This document shows positions 48,531 through 54,428 of a DNA stretch of 64,000 nucleotides, piece after piece. Each line of letters begins with the position of its first letter. The stretch's first letter is position 1. The stretch spans positions 310,001 through 374,000 of the forward strand of contig NZ_JACBZI010000001.1 of assembly GCF_013408145.1 (NCBI RefSeq). The letters are read 5' to 3'. Below the pieces are notes generated by a model. It saw only the letters and a program-made list of their open reading frames with translations, searched no databases and was not told the DNA's origin. The position numbers were made by a program, and so were the translations under genes. The DNA comes from Nocardioides marinus (lineage in GTDB: Bacteria > Actinomycetota > Actinomycetes > Propionibacteriales > Nocardioidaceae).

Positions 48531-50279
48531 ATGGTCACGCCCACCGGCTCCTCGTCCAGCACCTCCTCCACCCCCTCCACCAGTGCGGACGGCGCCGGCC
48601 CGTCGGCCGGTCCGACCGCGCACGAGCTGCGCGGCACGCCCGTCGTGTCCGGACTGGCGCACGGTCCGGTGCTGCCGGTGCGCACCGAGCTGTCGGCGAC
48701 CGCCGTGGCCGCCTTCGGTGACGGCGGCCTGGACGCCGAAGCAGCGCTGGCGGCGTACGTCGACGCGGCGGAGGCCGTGGCTCGCGGGTTCGTGACGAAG
48801 GCCGAGCGTGCCACGGGGGCGGCCGCCGAGGTGCTGACCGCGAGCGCCGGCCTGACCCGCGACCCGGGCCTGAAGCAGGCGGTCGGCCAGCGGCTGAGCG
48901 CGGGGGAGGGTCTGCCCGGTGCGGTGCGCGGGGCGGTGGCCCAGTTCGTCGAGGTCTTCACGGCGATGGGCGGTCTGATGGCCGAGCGGGCGACCGACCT
49001 GCTCGACATCGAGCGCCGCGTGATCGCACGCGTGGTGGGCGAGCCCGAGCCCGGCGTGGTCCTGCCCGAGGAGCCGTCGGTGCTCGTGGCCGTCGACCTC
49101 GCGCCGGCCGACACCGCCTCCCTCGACCCCTCGGTCGTGGTGGCCCTGGTGACCGAGCGGGGCGGCCCCACGAGCCACACCGCGATCATCGCCCGCCAGC
49201 TCGGTCTGCCCTGCGTCGTGGGATGCGCCGGCGTGACAGAGCTGGAGGCCGGCACTCCGGTGCTGGTCGACGGCGCCCGGGGGACCGTCGCCACAGGGGT
49301 CGACCCCCAGGAGGCGGCGCACGCCGTCGCGGCCGATCGCGAGCAGCAGGCCCGGGTGGCGGGCTGGACGGGGCCGGGCGTGACCCGCGACGGCGTGCCT
49401 GTGAAGCTGCTGGCCAACGTCGCCGACGGTCCCTCGGCCCGCTCGGCGGCGGAGTCGCCGGTGCAGGGCGTCGGGCTCTTCCGTACCGAGCTGTGCTTCC
49501 TCGACCGCACCGAGGAGCCGTCCGCGCAGGAGCAGGCCGACATCTACGCCCAGGTGCTGGAGCCGTTCGCCGGCACCGGGCACGTCGTGGTCCGCACCCT
49601 CGACGCCGGCTCCGACAAGCCAGTGGCATTCGCGACGCTGGAGGACGAGGAGAACCCGGCCCTCGGCGTCCGCGGGCTCCGGCTGGCCCTCGGGAACCCA
49701 GGGCTGCTGCACCGCCAGCTCGACGGCATCGCCGAGGCTGCCCGCCGTACCGGTGCCGAGACCTGGGTGATGGCGCCGATGGTGGCCACGCTCGCCGAGG
49801 CGGAGGACTTCTGCGGCCAGGTGCGCGAGCGCGGGCTGAAGGCCGGGGTGATGGTGGAGGTGCCGAGCGTGGCGCTGCTGGCCGACAGGTTCCTGGACGT
49901 CGTGGACTTCTTGTCCATCGGCACCAACGACCTCACGCAGTACGTCATGGCCGCCGACCGGCTGGCCACGGACCTGGCGCACCTCACCGACCCCTGGCAG
50001 CCCGCCGTGCTGCACCTGGTCGCCCGCGCCGCCGAGGCCGGTCGACGCGCCGGCAAGCCGGTCGGCGTCTGCGGCGAGGCGGCCGCCGACCCACTGCTCG
50101 CCGTCGCGCTGACCGGCATGGGCATCACGTCGCTGTCGATGGCCGGGGCGGCCGTCCGCGCGGTGGGCGCGCAGCTCGCCGCGGTGGACATGGACACCTG
50201 CCGTCGTGCCGCCGACGCGGTCCTGGAGGCATCGGACCCCCTGGCCGCGCGCGACGCCGTACGCCGGCTCCTCGACTGA
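48531..50279 (+). CDS. ptsI: PTS Enzyme I (phosphoenolpyruvate-protein phosphotransferase)
   Basis: 582 residues. After a Ser/Thr/Pro-rich N-terminal stretch (about 1-25), the protein shows the HPr-binding and phosphohistidine domain with the active His in GGPTSHTAIIARQLGLPC, then the PEP-binding barrel with GVGLFRTELCFLDR and VDFLSIGTNDLTQYVMAADR and the late Cys in GVCGEAAADP. It transfers phosphate from PEP to HPr. The ATG at 48531 was chosen because the promoter -10 ends seven bases before it. A strong hairpin terminator follows. Confidence 0.95.
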   Translation: MVTPTGSSSSTSSTPSTSADGAGPSAGPTAHELRGTPVVSGLAHGPVLPVRTELSATAVAAFGDGGLDAEAALAAYVDAAEAVARGFVTKAERATGAAAEVLTASAGLTRDPGLKQAVGQRLSAGEGLPGAVRGAVAQFVEVFTAMGGLMAERATDLLDIERRVIARVVGEPEPGVVLPEEPSVLVAVDLAPADTASLDPSVVVALVTERGGPTSHTAIIARQLGLPCVVGCAGVTELEAGTPVLVDGARGTVATGVDPQEAAHAVAADREQQARVAGWTGPGVTRDGVPVKLLANVADGPSARSAAESPVQGVGLFRTELCFLDRTEEPSAQEQADIYAQVLEPFAGTGHVVVRTLDAGSDKPVAFATLEDEENPALGVRGLRLALGNPGLLHRQLDGIAEAARRTGAETWVMAPMVATLAEAEDFCGQVRERGLKAGVMVEVPSVALLADRFLDVVDFLSIGTNDLTQYVMAADRLATDLAHLTDPWQPAVLHLVARAAEAGRRAGKPVGVCGEAAADPLLAVALTGMGITSLSMAGAAVRAVGAQLAAVDMDTCRRAADAVLEASDPLAARDAVRRLLD

Positions 50280-50324
50280 GGACCGCGGCGGCGCCGGCCC
50301 GGTCGGTCCGGCGCCCCCCAGGAC

Positions 50325-50363
50325 CACGCGAGCCCGGACGGAAGACCCGTCCGGGCTCGCGTG
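50325..50363 (+). terminator. Terminator after ptsI
   Basis: CACGCGAGCCCGGACGG (50325-50341) and CCGTCCGGGCTCGCGTG (50347-50363) form a perfect 17-bp stem with a 5-base loop, 45 bases after the ptsI stop. Confidence 0.8.
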
Positions 50364-50450
50364 CTGCGCGGGGGATGGTCGCGGCGACTGGTCGCGGCGG
50401 CGGTGTCCGGTGTCGGACCGGGTCTCGACCCGCCCGTCGCGCCTTCGTCC

Positions 50451-50526
50451 CTCAGGCGCGCGGCTTGCTCGACCTCACGGTCGCCACGGCTCGACCGCGA
50501 CCTCGGGCGCGGGGCTTGCTCGACCT
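50451..50526 (-). repeat. Two tandem copies of a 25-bp repeat
   Basis: Segments 50451-50475 and 50502-50526 differ at two of 25 positions and start 51 bases apart. Read on the minus strand, each begins AGGTCGAGCAAGCC; a GTCGAGACC element lies at 50429-50421. A related GGTTGAGCAAGG / GTCGAAACC pair flanks the rpoC terminator. They look like members of a dispersed repeat family. Confidence 0.55.
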
Positions 50527-50535
50527 CCCCGTCCA

Positions 50536-50564
50536 GAGCCCTGAGAGCTCCGCTCTCAGGGCTC
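50536..50564 (-). terminator. Hairpin over the stop codon of the dehydrogenase gene
   Basis: GAGCCCTGAGAG (50536-50547) and CTCTCAGGGCTC (50553-50564) pair perfectly with a 5-base loop. The stem includes the stop codon (50556-50558), so the hairpin would form right after, or compete with, translation termination. Confidence 0.6.
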
Positions 50565-51602
50565 GACGGTGACCTTGATGGCCTCGCCGTTGGCGACGAT
50601 GTCGAAGACGCTCATCACGTCGTCGAGCGAGACGTGGCGGGTGATGAGGTCCTTGACCGGGACCTGGCCGGTCGAGATGTACTCCAGCGCTCGCTTGTTG
50701 TGGTCCGGCGAGGACCCGTTCGCACCGTGCACGTGCAGCTGGCGGTAGTGGATCAGGTTGGAGTCGGCCTTGATGAACGGATCGTTCTTGGGCAGACCGC
50801 CGAAGAAGGAGATCCGGCCCTGGCGCGCAGCCATCGAGATGGCCTGCTCCTGGGTGACGTTCGCGGGCGTCGCGGTGATGATGACGTCGGCCCCACGGCC
50901 GTCGGTCAGCTCCATGACCCGGGCGACGACGTCCTCCTGGGCGGCGTTGATGACGTGGTCGGGGTGGACGGCGTCGGCCGACATCTTCAGCCGCTCGTCG
51001 TTGATGTCGACCAGCACGACGGTGCCGACCTTGTGCACGCCGCGGGCGATGCGGATGTGCATGCAGCCGATCGGTCCGGCGCCGAAGACGACCACGAAGT
51101 CGCCCTGCTCGATGCCCAGCTGCTCCTGGGCGTTGATGGCGCAGGCGAACGGCTCGGCGGCGCTGGCCTCGTCGAAGCCCACGTTGTCGGGGATCCGGTT
51201 GAGGCCGTCGACCTTGAGCACCTGCTCGGGCACGATCATGTACTCGGCGAACCCGCCGTCGTACTGGTAGCCGACCGAGGTCTGGTTCTGGCAGACCTCC
51301 ATCCAGCCCCTGCTGCACTCGTGGCACTCACCGCACGGCACGGCCGCGATGCACTGCACCCGGTCGCCGACCGAGAACCCGCCCAGCGCCTCGGAGCCCA
51401 CGTCGACGACCTCGCCGGCGACCTCGTGGCCCAGCGTGGTCTCGCCGGTGATGTTGACGTGGCCGTTCTTCTTGATCTTCACGTCGGTGCCGCAGGTGGA
51501 GCAGTTGCGCACCTTGATCTTGACCTCGCGTGGCCCGCACTCGGGCTCGGGGACGTCGACGAGGCGGACGTCCTCGGGGGCGTAGAAGCGCAGTGCCTTC
51601 AT
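50556..51602 (-). CDS. Zinc-dependent MDR dehydrogenase (polyol dehydrogenase-like)
   Basis: 348 residues of the medium-chain dehydrogenase superfamily. Catalytic zinc ligands are the Cys in CSTCGTDVKIKKNGH and the His-Glu in TTLGHEVAGEV. The structural zinc site is CGECHECSRGWMEVC, and the NAD-binding motif is VVVFGAGPIGCMHIRIARG. Similar enzymes oxidise sorbitol, threonine or other alcohols and sometimes polyol phosphates. It lies between ptsI and the mannitol-type permease, transcribed away from the latter, so it probably oxidises the imported polyol phosphate in place of classical MtlD. Start ATG 51602 follows AGAGGA. Confidence 0.85.
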   Translation of the reverse strand: MKALRFYAPEDVRLVDVPEPECGPREVKIKVRNCSTCGTDVKIKKNGHVNITGETTLGHEVAGEVVDVGSEALGGFSVGDRVQCIAAVPCGECHECSRGWMEVCQNQTSVGYQYDGGFAEYMIVPEQVLKVDGLNRIPDNVGFDEASAAEPFACAINAQEQLGIEQGDFVVVFGAGPIGCMHIRIARGVHKVGTVVLVDINDERLKMSADAVHPDHVINAAQEDVVARVMELTDGRGADVIITATPANVTQEQAISMAARQGRISFFGGLPKNDPFIKADSNLIHYRQLHVHGANGSSPDHNKRALEYISTGQVPVKDLITRHVSLDDVMSVFDIVANGEAIKVTVEP

Positions 51603-51696
51603 GGATCGTGGGTCCTCTCTGCAAGCGACGCCGCGCAGGTCGCACGACGGTGGTCCACCCCTGACGCTAGTGACCGGAACGCCGAAATACCACATC

Positions 51697-51740
51697 TTCG
51701 GGCATCTATTTCTGCCCGAATGCTTGGCAACGTGCCCGAA
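51697..51740. promoter_or_regulatory. Array of TGCCCGAA operator boxes
   Basis: TTCGGGCA (51697-51704) and TGCCCGAA (51713-51720) form an inverted repeat with an 8-base spacer, and a third copy TGCCCGAA lies at 51733-51740, 20 bases after the second. An outer CCACATC (51690-51696) / GATGTGG (51750-51756) pair encloses them. The third box sits between the -35 and -10 of mtlA, so a repressor bound there would block transcription. Confidence 0.6.
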
Positions 51741-51752
51741 CGAGTGCATGAT
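51724..51752 (+). promoter_or_regulatory. Probable mtlA promoter
   Basis: TTGGCA (51724-51729) and CATGAT (51747-51752) are 17 bases apart. Transcription would begin near 51759, leaving a leader of about 45 bases with AGAGGA before ATG 51804. Confidence 0.5.
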
Positions 51753-51803
51753 GTGGGAAAACCGGGGTGACCCACGTCACCCCTCTCCATGAGAGGAACT
51801 GAG

Positions 51804-53312
51804 ATGGCCTCCACCACCTCCGCAGCGCCCGGGGTGGGCGCACGCGTCCGGGTGCAGCAGTTCGGCACCTTCTTGTCCAACATGGTCATGCCCAACATCG
51901 GCGCGTTCATCGCCTGGGGCCTGATCACCGCGATGTTCATCGAGGTCGGCTGGCTGCCGCGCTACCTCGGCATCGGGGACTCGCCCGACAGCTGGGTCGC
52001 CAAGTTCGGTGGGTGGGGTGACTTCGCCGGCGGCGGCATCGTCGGCCCGATGATCATCTTCCTGCTGCCGCTGCTGATCGGCTACACCGGCGGCCGGATG
52101 GGCTACGGCGACAACAGCACCCGCGGCGGCGTCGTGGGCGCCATCGCGACGATGGGCGTCATCGTGGGCACCGACATCCCGATGTTCATGGGCGCCATGA
52201 TCATGGGCCCGCTCGGCGGTTGGTCGATGCGCAAGGTCGATTCGCTGTGGGACGGCAAGATCAAGCCCGGCTTCGAGATGCTGGTCAACAACTTCGCCGC
52301 CGGCATCTGGGGCATGATCCTCACCATCCTCGGCTTCGTCGTGATGAGTCCGGTGGTCACCTGGATCGCAGACCGGCTGGGTGAGGGGGTGGACATCCTC
52401 GTCGACAACAGCCTGCTGCCGTTCACCTCGATCATCATCGAGCCGGCGAAGGTGCTCTTCCTCAACAACGCGCTCAACCACGGCGTCCTCACACCGCTGG
52501 GCACCACCGAGGCCGCGGAGTCCGGCAAGTCCGTGCTGTTCCTCCTCGAGGCCAACCCGGCTGCCGGTGCCGGTCTGCTGCTGGCGTACATGATGTTCGG
52601 CAAGGGCCTGGCGAAGGCCTCGGCCCCCGGCGCCCTGCTGATCCACTTCGTGGGCGGCATCCACGAGATCTACTTCCCCTACGTGCTGATGAAGCCCAAG
52701 CTGATCCTCGCGATGATCGCGGGCGGCTTCACCCAGATCCTGGTCAACGTCCTGTTCAACTCCGGCCTGCGTGCTCCGGCGGCCCCGGGCTCGATCCTGG
52801 CCGTCTACGCCCAGACGCCCGGTGACAGCGTGCTGGGGGTGACGCTCTCGGTCCTGGCCGGTGCGGCCGCCACCTTCGCCGTGGCCGCGATCTTGTTGAA
52901 GATGGACAAGACCGAGGAGGCCGACGACGAGCTCGTCGGCGCGACCGCGCACATGGAGAGCCTGAAGGGCAAGAGCTCCTCGGTCTCCTCCGTGCTCACC
53001 GGCGGCGCGGCCGTGATGACCCGCCCGATCCAGCGCATCGTTTTCGCCTGCGACGCCGGCATGGGTTCCTCGGCGATGGGTGCCTCGGTGCTGCGCAAGA
53101 AGATCGAGGCGGCCGGCTACTCCGACGTGACGGTGGTCAACCAGGCCATCGGCAACCTCACCGACGAGTACGACGTCATCGTCTGCCACCAGGACCTCGC
53201 CGACCGGGCGGCCCAACGCACGCCTTCTGCCACCCTGGTCGCCGTGGACAACTTCATGGCCAGCCCGCGCTACGACGAGATCGTCACGATGGTGGGTGCC
53301 TCGCGTGCCTGA
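51804..53312 (+). CDS. mtlA: PTS mannitol-type EIICB component
   Basis: 502 residues. The EIIC membrane domain (about 15-345) has VRVQQFGTFLSNMVMPNIGA, DIPMFMGAMIMGPLGGW, PAKVLFLNNALNHGV and the GGIHEIYFPYVLMKP motif characteristic of mannitol permeases. A linker leads to the EIIB domain with the phosphorylated Cys416 in FACDAGMGSSAMGASVLRKK. It imports and phosphorylates mannitol (or a close hexitol). EIIA is encoded separately by the next gene, unlike the E. coli EIICBA fusion. The ATG at 51804 is six bases after AGAGGA; an earlier in-frame ATG at 51789 lies before that SD. Confidence 0.94.
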   Translation: MASTTSAAPGVGARVRVQQFGTFLSNMVMPNIGAFIAWGLITAMFIEVGWLPRYLGIGDSPDSWVAKFGGWGDFAGGGIVGPMIIFLLPLLIGYTGGRMGYGDNSTRGGVVGAIATMGVIVGTDIPMFMGAMIMGPLGGWSMRKVDSLWDGKIKPGFEMLVNNFAAGIWGMILTILGFVVMSPVVTWIADRLGEGVDILVDNSLLPFTSIIIEPAKVLFLNNALNHGVLTPLGTTEAAESGKSVLFLLEANPAAGAGLLLAYMMFGKGLAKASAPGALLIHFVGGIHEIYFPYVLMKPKLILAMIAGGFTQILVNVLFNSGLRAPAAPGSILAVYAQTPGDSVLGVTLSVLAGAAATFAVAAILLKMDKTEEADDELVGATAHMESLKGKSSSVSSVLTGGAAVMTRPIQRIVFACDAGMGSSAMGASVLRKKIEAAGYSDVTVVNQAIGNLTDEYDVIVCHQDLADRAAQRTPSATLVAVDNFMASPRYDEIVTMVGASRA

Positions 53313-53736
53313 GGTCCTCGACGCCGGCTCCGTGGTCCTTCAGGGCAGCGCCACCACCCGTGACGCCGCCATCGACGAGGCCGGTGCCCTGCTGGTCGCG
53401 GCCGGTGCGGTGAGCCAGGCCTACGTGGCCGCCATGCACGAGCGGGAGACCTCGGTCTCGACGTACATGGGCAACGGCCTGGCGATCCCGCACGGCACCA
53501 ACGAGGCGAAGTCGGAGATCGCGCACAGCGCGATGTGCTTCGTCCGCTACGCCGAGCCGATCGACTGGAAGGGGCAGCCGGCCGAGTTCGTCGTCGGCAT
53601 CGCCGGGGCCGGGGACGACCACCTGACGCTGCTCTCACAGCTCGCGGGGGTCTTCTCCGACGTCGACCAGGTCGCGCGCCTGCGCGCGGCCGGGTCGGTC
53701 CAGGAGGTGCTCGGCATCCTGTCCGACCAGGGCTGA
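53305..53736 (+). CDS. mtlF: PTS mannitol-type EIIA component
   Basis: 143 residues of the fructose/mannitol EIIA fold (PTS_EIIA_2). The phosphorylated histidine is His63 in GLAIPHGTNEAK, preceded by HERETSVSTYMGNG. It receives phosphate from HPr and passes it to Cys416 of the EIICB gene upstream, which it overlaps by eight bases. Start GTG 53305 fits the homologous length; an in-frame GTG at 53296 would add three residues. A hairpin terminator follows. Confidence 0.92.
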   Translation: MPEVLDAGSVVLQGSATTRDAAIDEAGALLVAAGAVSQAYVAAMHERETSVSTYMGNGLAIPHGTNEAKSEIAHSAMCFVRYAEPIDWKGQPAEFVVGIAGAGDDHLTLLSQLAGVFSDVDQVARLRAAGSVQEVLGILSDQG

Positions 53737-53760
53737 GCCGACGCGTGTGAGATGCAGTCA

Positions 53761-53800
53761 GGGGCCGGTGGTCCGTCCGTGGGGGCGGACCGCCGGCCCC
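53761..53800 (+). terminator. Terminator after the mannitol PTS genes
   Basis: GGGGCCGGTGGTCCG (53761-53775) pairs with CGGACCGCCGGCCCC (53786-53800) through one G-T wobble, with a 10-base loop, 24 bases after the stop. Confidence 0.75.
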
Positions 53801-53827
53801 TGTGCTTCTCGCTCGGGGTTGGTCGGT

Positions 53828-53945
53828 CGAACCGGCGTATTGATACGCCGGTTCGGCAGGGAGGGTGGGTCGAGCCGGCGTATTGATACGCCGGTTCGGC
53901 GGAGAGGGTCGGTCGAGTCGGCGTATTGATACGCCGGTTCGGCGG
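53828..53945 (+). repeat. Three copies of the 32-bp palindromic repeat, right of the PTS island
   Basis: Copies start at 53828, 53871 and 53914, an exact 43-base period, in the same orientation as the left-hand triplet at 46222-46358. Each has the core CGGCGTATTGATACGCCG and TTCGGC to its right; the first copy differs slightly (AACCGGCG before, GGCAGG after). They sit between the PTS terminator and the promoter of the micro-ORF. Confidence 0.85.
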
Positions 53946-53965
53946 GTGGGTGGGAGAAAAGTCCG

Positions 53966-53994
53966 TTGTGCGTCGAGGAGCGTCGACCTACCGT
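53966..53994 (+). promoter_or_regulatory. Promoter of the micro-ORF / small RNA
   Basis: TTGTGC (53966-53971) and TACCGT (53989-53994) are separated by 17 bases, the same pattern as the rpoB promoter. Transcription would start near 54001. Confidence 0.6.
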
Positions 53995-54000
53995 GGAGGG

Positions 54001-54175
54001 ACACGGGAAAGGAGGTGGTCCGAGACATGATTTCTCTACGGACGCGTGAGGTGGCTGCTCGCTAGCAGCGCTCCCTCGTAGGACGTCGCTGCCGGCAATC
54101 CACGGCAGCCACCCGACCCCCAGGTGGTCCGGACCCGTCCGCCGGACCCGCTCGTCGGGGCAGTCTCACTGCTCC
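54001..54175 (+). ncRNA. Putative structured RNA containing a 12-residue ORF
   Basis: Downstream of a good promoter lies a perfect Shine-Dalgarno, a 12-codon ORF and then three hairpins: GCTGCCG/CGGCAGC (54088-54094 with 54103-54109), GGTCCGG/CCGGACC (54126-54132 with 54142-54148) and GGGGCAGT/ACTGCTCC (54157-54164 with 54168-54175, one G-T pair). No plus-strand gene follows; the next gene on either side is the convergent flagellar operon, whose last stop codon lies in the third hairpin's loop. This 429-base gap between genes is the largest in the window. I do not recognise a known RNA family. Confidence 0.5.
54027..54065 (+). CDS. 12-residue micro-ORF with perfect Shine-Dalgarno
   Basis: ATG 54027 to TAG 54063-54065 encodes MISLRTREVAAR. 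AAAGGAGGTG (54008-54017) is a 10-base perfect complement to the 3' end of 16S rRNA, the strongest ribosome-binding site in the window, though it is placed 9-11 bases before the ATG. It is preceded by its own promoter. The peptide is basic, not hydrophobic, and has no runs of one amino acid that would suggest classical attenuation. Function is unknown; translation could control folding of the hairpins after it. Confidence 0.55.
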   Translation: MISLRTREVAAR

Positions 54176-54426
54176 GCGGGCACGCCTGGGGGTCGCTCCA
54201 TCTCCAGGGTCGGGTCCTCGCCCCGCTCCGCCTGCTGGCGGGCCGGTGCCGGCGGTTCGCCGATGAGTGCGGCCACGACCGACAGGGCGACCCAGCAGAT
54301 GCCCAGCGCGACCAGGTAGCGGCTCATCGCCACCTCCATCGGCATCCCGCCGGTCAGTGCGGCGTACAGCGCCGGAGAGGCGCAGACCCCGGCGGCGCCG
54401 AGGACGAACGGGCTGAGCAGGTTCAT
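54166..54426 (-). CDS. Small membrane protein at the end of the flagellar operon
   Basis: 86 residues with two membrane helices (about 4-24 and 35-58) and a charged cytoplasmic tail (PPAPARQQAERGEDPTLEMERP). Start ATG 54426 is two bases after the flhA stop, so it belongs to the flagellar operon. I know no family by name. It could assist the export gate or be an unrelated passenger. Confidence 0.65.
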   Translation of the reverse strand: MNLLSPFVLGAAGVCASPALYAALTGGMPMEVAMSRYLVALGICWVALSVVAALIGEPPAPARQQAERGEDPTLEMERPPGVPAEQ

Positions 54427-54428
54427 GG

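Noticed and set aside
53296..53736. Start of EIIA at GTG 53296
   Set aside because: Possible but not better than GTG 53305: no ribosome-binding site supports either, and 53305 fits family length more closely.
46222..53945. Regularly spaced repeats as a possible CRISPR array
   Set aside because: Only three units per site, spacers of about 11 bases that are themselves alike, and no cas genes. The units are palindromic dispersed repeats instead.
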